64,000 nucleotides of DNA from Megasphaera sp. AM44-1BH (GCF_003467125.1 NZ_QSFA01000007.1:23733-87732); one strand, 5' to 3'. Numbered from the stretch's first letter, positions 17,051-26,305 are shown. Notes: a model not told the origin generated them from the letters alone. A program made the numbers and translations.

Positions 17051-18019
17051 ATGAAGTTCAGTTCGCTCAAGAAAGTATTGGCCATTGGTCTGGCCGCTGT
17101 CGTAGTCGTAGGGGCTCTCGCCGGATGTGGGGATAATAAAGCCGGTGCCCAGAAGAAGTTTTTGAATATTGGCACCGGTGGTACGGCCGGTACGTATTAT
17201 CCCATCGGCGGTGCCATGGCTGAAATCCTGAATAAGAACATCGAAGGCATGAATGCCACTGCCCAGAGTACGGGCGCTTCCGTTGCCAATATCAATATGT
17301 TGAAAGACGGATCCATCGACCTGGCCATCATTCAGAACGATATCACCTATTATGCTGCCAACGGCACCGAAATGTTTAAGGATAAGAAAGTCGATAATCT
17401 CCGCGGTATTGCCGCCCTGTATCCGGAAACATGCCAGGCTGTCACCCTTGAATCGTCGGGTATCAAGACCATTGCCGATCTGAAAGGCAAACGCGTTTCC
17501 GTAGGCGCGGCCGGCAGTGGTGTAGAAGCCAATGCCCGTCAGATCCTGGCTGCCTATGGCCTGACCTACGATGACATCCAGGTCCAGTACCTGTCCTTCG
17601 GTGAAAGCTCCAGTGCCCTGAAAGACGGCAACGTTGATGCGGCATTCCTGACGGCCGGTTTCCCGACGGCTGCTGTACAGGATCTGGCATCCCAGAATAA
17701 GATCCGCATCCTGGCTGTCGATCCCGATAAAGCCGATCAGCTCATTTCCCAGTATCCGTTCTACACCAAGACGGTCATCCCGGCAGGTACCTATGCCGGC
17801 TTTGATGAAGATGTATCGACTGTTTCCGTCATGGCTATGCTCGTGGCATCGGATAAAGTCGATGATCAGATGGGCTATGATATCGCCAAGGCACTCTTTA
17901 CCAACCTGGACCGCCTGAAAGAAGCTCATTCTGTCGGCAAGCTCATCACCAAGGAAGGCGCGCTGAAAGGTATGCCGATTCCGATGAATGCTGGCGCTGA
18001 AAAATTCTTTAAAGAATAA
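17051..18019 (+). CDS. TAXI-family TRAP transporter solute-binding lipoprotein
   Basis: A 322-residue periplasmic binding protein of the TAXI type. It has a lipoprotein signal peptide with lipobox LAGC (Cys26) and the TAXI signature IGTGGTAGTYYPIGGAMA. It should bind a small organic acid (glutamate or a dicarboxylate in known cases) and deliver it to the fused permease downstream. The frame extends upstream to 16967, but the upstream segment carries the leader hairpin; the ATG at 17051 follows GGGAGGG and begins the signal peptide. First gene of a three-gene operon with DUF1850 and the permease. Confidence 0.93.
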   Translation: MKFSSLKKVLAIGLAAVVVVGALAGCGDNKAGAQKKFLNIGTGGTAGTYYPIGGAMAEILNKNIEGMNATAQSTGASVANINMLKDGSIDLAIIQNDITYYAANGTEMFKDKKVDNLRGIAALYPETCQAVTLESSGIKTIADLKGKRVSVGAAGSGVEANARQILAAYGLTYDDIQVQYLSFGESSSALKDGNVDAAFLTAGFPTAAVQDLASQNKIRILAVDPDKADQLISQYPFYTKTVIPAGTYAGFDEDVSTVSVMAMLVASDKVDDQMGYDIAKALFTNLDRLKEAHSVGKLITKEGALKGMPIPMNAGAEKFFKE

Positions 18020-18025
18020 TCCTGT

Positions 18026-18517
18026 ATGCGCATCAGGATTCTGACGGGAGGTTATCTGCTGTGCCTGCTCCTCTTCGTCCTGTCACCGGTACTGCTTCAG
18101 CCGTGGCTCTTCCTCTACGGAGGTGGATCCCGGCTGCTGGACCGGCCGGCCCGGGCGGGTATGGCAGTGACCATCCGTTTTATTCATTCCGTGCAGAAAA
18201 CGCCTGTCTGGGAATACCTCAGCGTCAACGACCAGGCTGATGGCTTCTGCCTTCATAAAACGAAGTACCAGTCTTTCGGCGTCGGACTGCCGTTTATGGA
18301 AAGCGATGGAACATTCCGCCACGAAGGTGATTATTTCATCATGGACCATATGGAACGGCATTTTCCGCAGCTTCATCTGCGGACAGGCGTTGGCACACAA
18401 CTGACCGTCACTATAGACGATACGACGTGCCCCGTATATCAATACCTGCCCGATGGCAGTGCTGTGGATATCAGGGTAGCCCCGTTGTACCAGTATATGC
18501 GGGATATGGTCAGGTAA
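18026..18517 (+). CDS. DUF1850 domain protein, TRAP-TAXI accessory
   Basis: A 163-residue protein of the DUF1850 family. A hydrophobic N-terminus (about 5-30) is a signal anchor; the rest is a small beta-rich domain with the family segment VTIRFIHSVQKTPVWEYL. DUF1850 genes almost always stand between TAXI binding protein and TRAP permease genes, exactly as here (6 bases after the first, 13 before the second). The function is not established; it may help couple the binding protein to the permease or aid assembly. Confidence 0.85.
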   Translation: MRIRILTGGYLLCLLLFVLSPVLLQPWLFLYGGGSRLLDRPARAGMAVTIRFIHSVQKTPVWEYLSVNDQADGFCLHKTKYQSFGVGLPFMESDGTFRHEGDYFIMDHMERHFPQLHLRTGVGTQLTVTIDDTTCPVYQYLPDGSAVDIRVAPLYQYMRDMVR

Positions 18518-18530
18518 GGGAGAGAGAAGT

Positions 18531-20468
18531 ATGAGTGAAAAATCGACGGAACAACTCGCCGATGAGGTGTTGAAAAAATATGATAATGAATCCAATACGA
18601 TAAACTACAAGGGATTTATGGCCAAAGTTGTTTCGGCCATTGCCATTACGTTTTCCGTATTTCAGCTGTATACCGGTGCGTTCGGCGTGCTCGATGCCCA
18701 ACTGCAGCGAGCTGTACATCTGGGCTTTGGCATGGCGCTGATATTTCTGCTCTATCCGACGCGGAAAAAATGGCTGAAAAGCGGCAAAATCCATCCGCTG
18801 GATATCCTGCTGGCTATCCTGGGGGCGGCTTCGCCGGCCTACATCGTCCTGGAATACCAGCAACTCGTGCTGCGTTCCGGTACGGTGACGACGACTGACT
18901 TCATCGTAGGCGGTATAGGCATCCTGCTGATTCTGGAAGCGACGCGGCGGGCCGTAGGGAAACCGATGCTCTGCGTGGTGCTGGCCTTTCTGGCCTATGC
19001 GTTCGCTGGTCCCTATATGCCGGGCGTCCTGGCTCATCGGGGGCTGACACCGGAACAACTGGTGGGACACCTGTATTTTACGACGGAAGGCGTATTTGGT
19101 ATTCCACTTGGCGTATCGTCTACCTTTATTTTCCTGTTCATTTTATTCGGGGCCTATCTGGAAGCGACGGGCCTGGGAAAATTCTTCATTGACCTGGCCA
19201 ACGCCATTGCCGGCTGGTCCAGCGGCGGTCCGGCCAAAGTCGCCGTCATTTCCAGTGCTCTCATGGGGACCGTATCGGGCAGTTCCGTTGCCAACGTCGT
19301 CGGGACAGGCAGTTTCACCATTCCTATGATGAAGAAATTAGGCTATCATAAGAATTTCGCCGGTGCCGTAGAAGCGGCATCATCCACAGGGGGACAGCTC
19401 ATGCCGCCGGTTATGGGGGCTGCGGCCTTCCTCATGGCAGAATTTGTCGGCGTTCCCTATATTGATATCGTCAAGGCAGCCGTTATTCCGGCATTATTAT
19501 ATTTTACAGGTATCTGTCTTGGCGTTCACTTCGAAGCGAAACGCAACAATCTGAAAGGCGTTCCCCGCTCGCAGCTGCCCAAGATCTGGACCATCCTGAA
19601 AGAACGGGGCCATCTGGCTCTGCCGCTCATCGCGATTGTCTACCTTCTGGTTGCCGGCTATTCGCCCATGCGGGCGGCTCTGGTTGCCATCATCATGTCC
19701 ATTGCGGCATCCTTTGTCCGCAAGGCCACGCGCATGAAGCCCATCCAGATCATCCAGGGGCTGGAAAAAGGCGCCAAAGGCGTCCTCGGCGTACTCATTG
19801 CCTGCGCGGCAGCCGGTATCATCATCGGCGTCGTTACCAAGACCGGTGTGGGGCTGAAACTGGCATCGGCCCTGATTGACCTGTCTGGCGGTATGCTGTT
19901 TCCGACCATGTTCTTTACCATGATTACGGCCCTCATACTGGGCATGGGCGTACCGACAACGGCAAACTACGTCATCACGGCGACGATTGCCGCTCCTGCC
20001 CTGGTAAAACTGGGCGTTCCCGTTCTTGCGGCGCATATGTTTGTTTTCTATTTCGGGATTATTGCCGATATCACTCCGCCAGTAGCCCTGGCAGCTTATG
20101 CAGGAGCCGGCATCAGTGGCGGCAATCCCCTCATGACCGGGGTCAACGCGTCCAAATTGGCCATAGCGGCCTTTATCATTCCGTATATCTTTGTCGTATC
20201 GCCGGTCCTCCTCATGATCCAGGCGACGCCCGTAGAAATGGTTATGGCGACGGTTACGGCCGTACTGGGCATGATAGGCCTCAGCTCGTCTATGATCGGG
20301 TATCTGGCAGATCACTGCAACGTTCCCGTACGGGTACTGCTGTTTGTGGCAGGCCTGCTCATGATTGTGCCGGGCAGCATCACCGATGGCATCGGCATCG
20401 TCATTTTCGGCAGCATCCTCTTCTGGCAGATGAGGATGAAAAAGAAAAAAGCGGCTATTGCCGGCTGA
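18531..20468 (+). CDS. TRAP transporter permease, fused small and large subunits
   Basis: A 645-residue inner-membrane permease of the DctQM-fused (4TM/12TM) type paired with TAXI binding proteins. The first 150 residues hold a short soluble start and about four membrane helices; the rest is the DctM-like part with SSALMGTVSGSSVANVVGTG and the second repeat ILGMGVPTTANYVI, which line the transport site. Uptake is driven by a sodium or proton gradient. GGGAGAGAAGT precedes the ATG. It is the last gene of the operon, and a very strong terminator follows. Confidence 0.94.
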   Translation: MSEKSTEQLADEVLKKYDNESNTINYKGFMAKVVSAIAITFSVFQLYTGAFGVLDAQLQRAVHLGFGMALIFLLYPTRKKWLKSGKIHPLDILLAILGAASPAYIVLEYQQLVLRSGTVTTTDFIVGGIGILLILEATRRAVGKPMLCVVLAFLAYAFAGPYMPGVLAHRGLTPEQLVGHLYFTTEGVFGIPLGVSSTFIFLFILFGAYLEATGLGKFFIDLANAIAGWSSGGPAKVAVISSALMGTVSGSSVANVVGTGSFTIPMMKKLGYHKNFAGAVEAASSTGGQLMPPVMGAAAFLMAEFVGVPYIDIVKAAVIPALLYFTGICLGVHFEAKRNNLKGVPRSQLPKIWTILKERGHLALPLIAIVYLLVAGYSPMRAALVAIIMSIAASFVRKATRMKPIQIIQGLEKGAKGVLGVLIACAAAGIIIGVVTKTGVGLKLASALIDLSGGMLFPTMFFTMITALILGMGVPTTANYVITATIAAPALVKLGVPVLAAHMFVFYFGIIADITPPVALAAYAGAGISGGNPLMTGVNASKLAIAAFIIPYIFVVSPVLLMIQATPVEMVMATVTAVLGMIGLSSSMIGYLADHCNVPVRVLLFVAGLLMIVPGSITDGIGIVIFGSILFWQMRMKKKKAAIAG

Positions 20469-20483
20469 AACTAAATAGAACGA

Positions 20484-20528
20484 AAACAGGAGCTGTCTTC
20501 TCAATCGGGGGAAGACAGCTCCTGTTTT
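20484..20528. terminator. Strong bidirectional terminator
   Basis: AAACAGGAGCTGTCTTC and GAAGACAGCTCCTGTTT form a long perfect stem with A/T-rich flanks between the convergent TRAP operon and murI. Confidence 0.93.
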
Positions 20529-20565
20529 ATTTGTGGCAGACCGGGACCTGCCATATTGCAAAATA

Positions 20566-21351
20566 TCAGATGATAGTGTAGACCCGTTCCAGCTGGTCCA
20601 GATAGGCGTCAATGCGCTGCAATTCATGAGGCTCTGTGACGGCCTTTCCCGAATAATAATATTCGACGGTCTGAGGCAGGTATTCCAGCCCTTTGCGGTA
20701 ATCGAGCTGGCGGATGAGTTCGCGGATCGTCCCTTCATTGCCATCGACAAAGCGGACGTGGTCTGGCAGGATGCGGCGCAGCGTTTCTTTAAAATAATTG
20801 AAATGGGTGCAGCCCAGGACGAGATTGGCATACTTGCTGAAATCATACGGGGCGAACTGACGACGGATATATTCTTCGACAGCCGGCGAAGAAAAATCCA
20901 TGTGCTCTGCGAATTCTACGAGATCCGGCATGGCCAGAAGGTCTACCAGACTTTCTGTATCGTATTTTTCGATGAGCTCTTTGATTTTATGTCCCCGTAC
21001 GGTAATCGGCGTGGCAATGACCAGGACGCGGTTGCGCTGTGTATCCATATCGAGCGCTTTCTTGGCAGCCGGTTCCATCCCGATAATGGGGATTTTATAC
21101 TGGTGGCGCAGTTCCCGCACGGCCACGCTGGTAGCGGTATTGCAGGCGACGACGATGGCCTTGACATCTTTGGTCATGAGAAAGGAAAAGGCATCGCTGA
21201 CGTACTGGAATACCTGTTCTGTCGTCTTTGTCCCATAAGGTACATTGTCTTCATCGGCGAAAAAGATGAATTGTTCATGAGGGAGTACTTTCATGGCATG
21301 ATGGAGGACGCTGAGCCCGCCTATGCCGGAATCGAAAAATGCAATTTTCAT
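20566..21351 (-). CDS. murI: Glutamate racemase
   Basis: A 261-residue racemase that makes D-glutamate for peptidoglycan in the cytoplasm. Both catalytic cysteines are visible: Cys70 in VVACNTATS and Cys181 in VLGCTHFNYF. The N-terminal FFDSGIGGLSV and the DEDNVPYG loop are diagnostic, and length is normal. It is a single-gene unit between the TRAP terminator and a divergent GNAT gene. Confidence 0.96.
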   Translation of the reverse strand: MKIAFFDSGIGGLSVLHHAMKVLPHEQFIFFADEDNVPYGTKTTEQVFQYVSDAFSFLMTKDVKAIVVACNTATSVAVRELRHQYKIPIIGMEPAAKKALDMDTQRNRVLVIATPITVRGHKIKELIEKYDTESLVDLLAMPDLVEFAEHMDFSSPAVEEYIRRQFAPYDFSKYANLVLGCTHFNYFKETLRRILPDHVRFVDGNEGTIRELIRQLDYRKGLEYLPQTVEYYYSGKAVTEPHELQRIDAYLDQLERVYTII

Positions 21352-21576
21352 ATAAAAGACCTCGGATTTCCTGGAAATTATACTATATCAGCGTATATAT
21401 TATAGCACGGCGCGGGACGGGGAGAAATAATTTTACTTGCAAATTTCGTATATCTTAGTCTTTATTCTCATAGGTAAATGCTGGCAGGGAAAGGATTTTT
21501 CCTGATATAATGGAAACAGGAAGGCCGTATAGATAAATGGCAGTTCAAACACATTTGGAAAAAGAGAGGTACTACC

Positions 21577-21999
21577 ATGTTTAGAAAAGGTACGATTCAC
21601 GACCTTCAGGGCGTTTATGAGCTCATTTGCCAGCTCGTCCGGCGGGAACTGGACAGAGACATGTTTGCCCGGGTTTATGCAGAACAGATGGAAAATGATG
21701 ATTACTACTGCCTCGTTGCTGAAAACGATGGAAAGCTATATGCCGTATTGAATTTGCGGTTTGACAGACAATTGCATCACTGCGGAAACTGTGCGGAAAT
21801 CGTGGAATTTTTTGTCAGTGAAGCCGCGCGCAGCCAGGGAACCGGAGCTCAGATGGTGCGCCTGGCCGAAGAAGAAGCAGTAAAACGGCAGTGCGTCCTC
21901 ATAGAAGTGACCAGCAATAAGGCCCGTGTCCATGCCCACCGCTTTTATATGCGGGAAGGGATGGAGCAGACCCACGCGAAATTTGTCCGGGAATTTTAA
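21577..21999 (+). CDS. GNAT-family N-acetyltransferase
   Basis: A 140-residue acetyl-CoA-dependent acetyltransferase. The beta4-alpha3 region (EIVEFFVSEAARSQGTGAQMVRLAEEEA, read in pieces) holds the R/Q-x-x-G-x-G/A pyrophosphate loop SQGTGA, and the C-terminal part has NKARVHAHRFYMREGM, common in GNAT proteins acting on amines. AAAGAGAGG precedes the ATG. It is monocistronic, with TATAAT just upstream (around 21505) and a terminator behind. The substrate is unknown. Confidence 0.85.
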   Translation: MFRKGTIHDLQGVYELICQLVRRELDRDMFARVYAEQMENDDYYCLVAENDGKLYAVLNLRFDRQLHHCGNCAEIVEFFVSEAARSQGTGAQMVRLAEEEAVKRQCVLIEVTSNKARVHAHRFYMREGMEQTHAKFVREF

Positions 22000-22004
22000 A
22001 TACG

Positions 22005-22053
22005 AAAAAAGCAGCAGATATGGGAAGAAGATTCCCGTACCTGCTGTTTTTTT
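22005..22053. terminator. Bidirectional terminator between GNAT and transketolase genes
   Basis: AAAAAAGCAGCAG, an inner GGGAA/TTCCC stem and CTGCTGTTTTTTT between convergent genes. Confidence 0.87.
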
Positions 22054-22075
22054 GTGTGTATAGAAGCTAAGACGT

Positions 22076-22999
22076 TTATGCCAGTATCCTCCGGGCGGCA
22101 GCGGCGATATCCTCTGCGGTGAGACCGTATTTTTTCAGAAGGTCTTCGGAGGAGCCCGATTCACCGAATGTGTCCTGTACGCCGATGAATTCCTGACGGA
22201 CCGGATAGCGTCGCACGAGCGTTTCGGCTACGGCAGAACCGAGGCCGCCGAGAACGGTACCTTCTTCTGCCGTGACGATGTGTCCGGTTTTGCGGGCCGC
22301 ATATTCGATGAGATCGGCATCGATGGGCTTGATGGTCGGCATATTGATGACCATGGCTTCCAGCCCGTCCTGACGCAGCTGATCTGCAGCGGAGAGGGCA
22401 GCTGCTGTCATGCGCCCTGTCCCTATGAGGGCTACGTCGATGCCGTCGCGGAGAATCTGCCCTTTTCCCCATTGGAAGGTGCTTCCGGCTGGATGGATAT
22501 CGGGAACGGCATCTTTGCCCAGGCGGATATATACCGGGCCTTTATGGGCGACGGCGGCCTTGACGGCTTCTTCCGTTTCCCAGGCGTCCGATGGGACGAT
22601 GACCGAAAGATTGGGCAGGCTGCGCATGAGCGCAATGTCTTCGATGGCCTGATGGGTTGCGCCGTCACTGCCAATGGTCAGGCCACCGTGGCTGACGATG
22701 ATCTTTACGTTGAGATTGGGCAGACAAATCGAGTTGCGGGTGATTTCCAGTCCCCGTTCCGTGAACAGCGCGTATGAGCCGGCCAGTGGAATCTTTCCGA
22801 CGGCAGCCAGACCGGCGGCGGTACCCATCAGGTCCTGTTCGGAAATACCGACATTGAAGAATCGTTCCGGTGCTTTATTTTTGAATTTTTCTGCCCGTGT
22901 CGAAGAGGCGATATCGGCATCGACGACGACGACATCGGGATTTTTATAGATTTCCGTTTCCAGGACATGACCGTAAGCGTCCCGTGTAGACATAGTCAT
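22076..22999 (-). CDS. Transketolase, C-terminal subunit
   Basis: A 307-residue half of a split transketolase, holding the pyrimidine-binding and C-terminal domains. Visible are the cofactor glutamate region RFFNVGISEQDLMGTAAGLA, the substrate histidine in GATHQAIEDIALM and the C-terminal domain ending LLKKYGLTAEDI. With the N-terminal subunit it moves two-carbon units in the non-oxidative pentose phosphate pathway. The start overlaps the stop of the upstream subunit (TAATG) and has GGAAGGTGA before it, so the subunits are made in a fixed ratio. Confidence 0.94.
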   Translation of the reverse strand: MTMSTRDAYGHVLETEIYKNPDVVVVDADIASSTRAEKFKNKAPERFFNVGISEQDLMGTAAGLAAVGKIPLAGSYALFTERGLEITRNSICLPNLNVKIIVSHGGLTIGSDGATHQAIEDIALMRSLPNLSVIVPSDAWETEEAVKAAVAHKGPVYIRLGKDAVPDIHPAGSTFQWGKGQILRDGIDVALIGTGRMTAAALSAADQLRQDGLEAMVINMPTIKPIDADLIEYAARKTGHIVTAEEGTVLGGLGSAVAETLVRRYPVRQEFIGVQDTFGESGSSEDLLKKYGLTAEDIAAAARRILA

Positions 23000-23817
23000 T
23001 ATGATTCACCTTCCAATTCTTCCAGCGCCTTTTTCGTTTCGGCGGCATCGAGTGTTTTATTATGCCAGGCGGCTTTGTTTTCCATGAAATCGACGCCTTT
23101 GCCCTTGATGGTTTCGGCGATGATGACCGTCGGCATGCCTTTCGTTTCCCCGGCTTCCTTCAGAGCTGCCCGGATTTCATCAAAATCATGGCCGTTGATG
23201 GTGATGGTATGCCAATGGAAATCGCGGAATTTATCGGCAATGGGCATGATATTCATGACCTCTTCCGACGCGCCGCTGAGCTGTAATTTATTATGGTCGA
23301 TGATGAGCGTCAGGTTATCCAGCTTGAAATGGGCGCTGGTCATAGCCGCTTCCCAGATGATGCCTTCTTCGATTTCCCCATCGCCGCAGATGACGTAGGT
23401 GCGCCAGCCGGCATGATCGAGACGGGCTCCCAGTGCCATGCCGTTGCCGGCAGACAGGCCCTGTCCCAGCGACCCCGTGGACATATCGATACCCGGCGTG
23501 CGGTTCATATCGGGTACGCCCTGAAGCATGGCGCCGCATTTCCTGAGATTCCACAATTCCTCTTCTGGAAAGAAACCATGCATCATAAGCGTCGCATAGA
23601 GAGCTGGTGCGGCATGGCCTTTGGAGAGAATGAGCCGGTCGCGGCCGGGCCAGTGAGGTTCCTGGGGCCGGACATGCATGAATTCCCCGTATAAAACCTG
23701 CAGGATTTCCACAATGGAAAGAGAACCACCGGGATGGCCGGCACCGGCAGCAGCCAGCATCTTGACGACATATTCACGCACAGCCGTAGAGCGCCGTGCG
23801 AGTTCTTCATTTGTCAT
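22999..23817 (-). CDS. Transketolase, N-terminal subunit
   Basis: A 272-residue TPP-binding half of the split transketolase. The motifs are AGAGHPGGSLS, DRLILSKGHAAPALYA, GSLGQGLSAGNGMA and the magnesium/TPP motif GDGEIEEG followed by ..DHNKLQLSG. The frame extends to 23847, but the ATG at 23817 has TGGAG at good spacing and matches the family start MTNEELARRS. Split transketolases are common in anaerobic Firmicutes. Confidence 0.94.
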   Translation of the reverse strand: MTNEELARRSTAVREYVVKMLAAAGAGHPGGSLSIVEILQVLYGEFMHVRPQEPHWPGRDRLILSKGHAAPALYATLMMHGFFPEEELWNLRKCGAMLQGVPDMNRTPGIDMSTGSLGQGLSAGNGMALGARLDHAGWRTYVICGDGEIEEGIIWEAAMTSAHFKLDNLTLIIDHNKLQLSGASEEVMNIMPIADKFRDFHWHTITINGHDFDEIRAALKEAGETKGMPTVIIAETIKGKGVDFMENKAAWHNKTLDAAETKKALEELEGES

Positions 23818-24000
23818 AAAATCATCTCCAGTCAACAATAGTATCACCTATATGTACAGCATAGTACTTTTTGCCATAGGCGTAAAGGGTGGAAGACGGA
23901 TGAGGGTGAAATTGTGTATGTAAAACTGCCGTCATTGAAGAAATACGGAATGAAATATCGCTATTATATCGGTCGAGACAATCGGAAGGAGCATGATATA

Positions 24001-24035
24001 AAAAAAGGCTTCCGATTTCTCGGAAGCCTTTTTTT
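24001..24035 (-). terminator. Terminator downstream of tRNA-Thr
   Basis: AAAAAAGGCTTCCGA and TCGGAAGCCTTTTTTT flank TTTC. It lies three bases beyond the tRNA 3' end on the minus strand; it also has a T tail on the plus strand. Confidence 0.88.
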
Positions 24036-24037
24036 AT

Positions 24038-24113
24038 TGGAGCCACTTATCGGATTCGAACCAACGACCCTCTCATTACGAATGAGATGCTCTACCAGCT
24101 GAGCTAAAGTGGC
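24038..24113 (-). tRNA. tRNA-Thr (anticodon CGT)
   Basis: On the minus strand a full cloverleaf runs from GCCACTT to AAGTGGC. The D-arm is AGCTCAGCTGGTAGAGC, the anticodon stem TCTCA/TGAGA holds loop TTCGTAA with anticodon CGT (24080-24078), and the T-arm contains GGTTCGAATCC. CCA is encoded (24040-24038). It reads the ACG codon. Confidence 0.96.
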
Positions 24114-24142
24114 ACATGACTGTACCTGAACGGTACTTTACT

Positions 24143-24171
24143 AGTATATCCATTTCGTGACGTTTTGTCAA
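24143..24171 (-). promoter_or_regulatory. Promoter of tRNA-Thr
   Basis: TTGACA (24171-24166), 17-base spacer, TATACT (24148-24143) on the minus strand, about 30 bases before the tRNA. Confidence 0.85.
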
Positions 24172-24337
24172 GGGGTAAAAAATTGAAAAAAATCGATGTA
24201 TTTGCATTTTTGTTATATTTACAACGTACAATCAACGCGGCGCAGGGTATACTATACGTGTAAAGAGGAAACGGTGATGAACCGGAATACGACAAGTCCT
24301 CTACATGATATATGTATCGCGAAAGGAGCGATGACTT

Positions 24338-24523
24338 ATGAAATTCAAAGTAAATGATTCCTGTATCTCTTGTGGTATGTGCGCCGGTTCCTGCCCGGAA
24401 GTATTCCATATGGCTGATTCCGGTATGGCTGAAGCGATTCCCGATGATGTAGCTCCGGAACTCGAAGAATCTGCCAAAGACGCAATGAACAACTGTCCGG
24501 CAGGCGCTATCGAAGAAGCCTGA
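24338..24523 (+). CDS. Ferredoxin (single [4Fe-4S] type)
   Basis: A 61-residue ferredoxin. The cysteines are CISCGMCAGSCP near the start and NNCPAGAI near the end: three of the first group plus the last would hold one [4Fe-4S] cluster, with Cys19 free or in a disulfide, as in Desulfovibrio- and Thermotoga-type monocluster ferredoxins. It is acidic and soluble, an electron carrier for anaerobic metabolism. AAAGGAG precedes the ATG. TATACT near 24249 may be its -10. It stands alone, with a terminator behind it. Confidence 0.93.
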   Translation: MKFKVNDSCISCGMCAGSCPEVFHMADSGMAEAIPDDVAPELEESAKDAMNNCPAGAIEEA

Positions 24524-24603
24524 GAACGAACGATGCAGGATGTGCGGTATCAGCAGGAGCGCTGATACCGTGCCAATATAAAGTGAGACTCCGGTAATAT
24601 ACA

Positions 24604-24656
24604 ACAGAGGCTGTAACAAATGGGTTTTGGGACCTGTTTTGTTGCAGCCTCTGTTT
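24604..24656. terminator. Terminator between ferredoxin and the flavoprotein gene
   Basis: ACAGAGGCTGTAACAAA pairs with TTTGTTGCAGCCTCTGT around an 18-base loop, between convergent genes. Confidence 0.8.
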
Positions 24657-24701
24657 CATTTTTGGTGAATCATGATGAATCCTGGCCGGTAAGACCGGGT
24701 A

Positions 24702-26213
24702 TTATTTTTTTTCGTAATAGTACCGTGTCCACATGGTAACTTCGGAAAGGGACGGATGGGGCGTCATGGTCTCACTCAGGGTATAGACGCTGCGCGGATC
24801 CAGCGTGCGTGTAAGAGGGAGGCTGCGCAGGTACTGTGCGTCTGCGGAGGCAATATCCCGGTGGAGAGGCTGTACCGTGTGGGTACCACACATAAGAAGG
24901 TTGACAAAGGGCTGGATGAGGATGGACGCTTCATGGCCCACGATGTGGGCGCCGAGAATCTGTTTACTCGTTTTGTCGATGATGAGCTTGATGAAGCCAT
25001 CATCAGAGGCGCCCGGTTCGTATCCCAGTGCATATCCTTTGGCCGCGGCGGAGTAGTGGTTGACGGCCGTTTCTACGTCATGGCCCTGTTTCTGTGCCCC
25101 TTCTTCAGTAAGCCCCACATGGGCCGTTTCCGGATAGGTATAGGTGACGGCCGGTACGGCGTCGTACTGGGCCCAGCGCCAGTTTTCACGGGGCATATGG
25201 GAAAAGAGGTTATGGGCAATGATTTCGGCTTCGTAATTGGCTTTGTGGCGGAAGGGCGCCCTGCCATTGACATCGCCCAGGGCCCAGATGCCCTCTGCGC
25301 TGGTTTCGAGAAATTCATTGGTCAGGATATAACCGCGGCTGTCGAGACGGACATCGGTATGTTCCAGATGCAGCAGCTCTGTCATAGGGCGGATGCCGGG
25401 GGCCACGAGGATTTCTTCTGCCCGTACTTCTGCCGTCGTACCGTCTGTACGGTTGCGGATGGTCAGGACCTTTTCATCGCCTTCGCTCCGTACAGATAGG
25501 GTATCCTGATTCAGACGGACATCGATGTGGCGGTTCTGGAACTGGCGCAGCATGAACGCTGAGATTTCTGGTTCTTCTTTCGGCAGGAGGCGGACGTTGT
25601 GCTGGACGATGGTGACCTGGGTACCGGCCGCTTCAAAGACATGGGAAAATTCGCAGCCGATGGGTCCGCCGCCGATGACGATCAGGCTCTTATAGGGTTT
25701 ATCCGGGAATTTGGGGCCAAAGAATGTTTCCGACGTAATATAACCGCATTCTTCAAGGCCGGGGAGTGCGGGAATGTTCGTCCGTCCGCCAGTCCCGATA
25801 AAAATCTGCCGGCCTTCCAGTTCTTCTGAAGAGCCGTCTGTTTTTGTCACGGCAATCGTTTTTTTGCCGGTAAACGAGGCCGTGCCGTTATACGTATCGA
25901 CGTCAGGGAACTGGTCATAATAAGTCTGAATAGCCGGGCTTTCGTCTATTTTCTGCCACAACCTGCGGGCCATTGTATCCCAGTCCAGCGTGGCGTTTTC
26001 TGCTGTGACCCCGATACGGGCGCCTTCCCGTATTTCGCAGAGCAGATTGGCTGCCGTCACCATGACCTTCGTCGGGATGCATCCCCGGTTCAGGCAGGTG
26101 CCGCCGAACCGGCCCCGTTCGATGATGGCAATATGTTTATGCTGACCGATTGCGGCATCGGCAATGATGTTGGCTGCTCCGGTGCCGATGATAATGACAT
26201 CGTATTGTTTCAT
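24702..26213 (-). CDS. Mycothione-reductase-like pyridine nucleotide-disulfide oxidoreductase
   Basis: A 503-residue class I flavoprotein disulfide reductase. The FAD loop is IIGTGAANIIAD (GxGxxN, as in mycothione reductases, rather than GxGPGG). The redox pair is Cys40/Cys45 in GGTCLNRGCIPTK. The NAD(P) loop is VIGGGPIGCEF, the second FAD motif is IWALGDVNGRAPF, and the C-terminal HPSLSE gives the His-Glu couple. No lipoyl or 2-oxoacid dehydrogenase genes lie nearby, so dihydrolipoamide dehydrogenase is less likely. The substrate could be a low-molecular-weight disulfide; mycothiol itself is not expected in this lineage. Confidence 0.85.
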   Translation of the reverse strand: MKQYDVIIIGTGAANIIADAAIGQHKHIAIIERGRFGGTCLNRGCIPTKVMVTAANLLCEIREGARIGVTAENATLDWDTMARRLWQKIDESPAIQTYYDQFPDVDTYNGTASFTGKKTIAVTKTDGSSEELEGRQIFIGTGGRTNIPALPGLEECGYITSETFFGPKFPDKPYKSLIVIGGGPIGCEFSHVFEAAGTQVTIVQHNVRLLPKEEPEISAFMLRQFQNRHIDVRLNQDTLSVRSEGDEKVLTIRNRTDGTTAEVRAEEILVAPGIRPMTELLHLEHTDVRLDSRGYILTNEFLETSAEGIWALGDVNGRAPFRHKANYEAEIIAHNLFSHMPRENWRWAQYDAVPAVTYTYPETAHVGLTEEGAQKQGHDVETAVNHYSAAAKGYALGYEPGASDDGFIKLIIDKTSKQILGAHIVGHEASILIQPFVNLLMCGTHTVQPLHRDIASADAQYLRSLPLTRTLDPRSVYTLSETMTPHPSLSEVTMWTRYYYEKK

Positions 26214-26305
26214 GAAAACCCTCCTTGTATATGGAACTTTGTATATAGTAAGTGTACGTAAAAAAACGCCTTCCTGTCAATGAGGCAGGAAGAGGTTTTT
26301 GATAA

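Noticed and set aside
22076..23817. Frameshifted transketolase
   Set aside because: The two halves have their own starts and Shine-Dalgarno sites and match the natural split form, so this is not a broken gene.
24104..24619. Minus-strand open frame opposite the ferredoxin
   Set aside because: It runs through the tRNA promoter and ferredoxin gene antisense and has no protein features.
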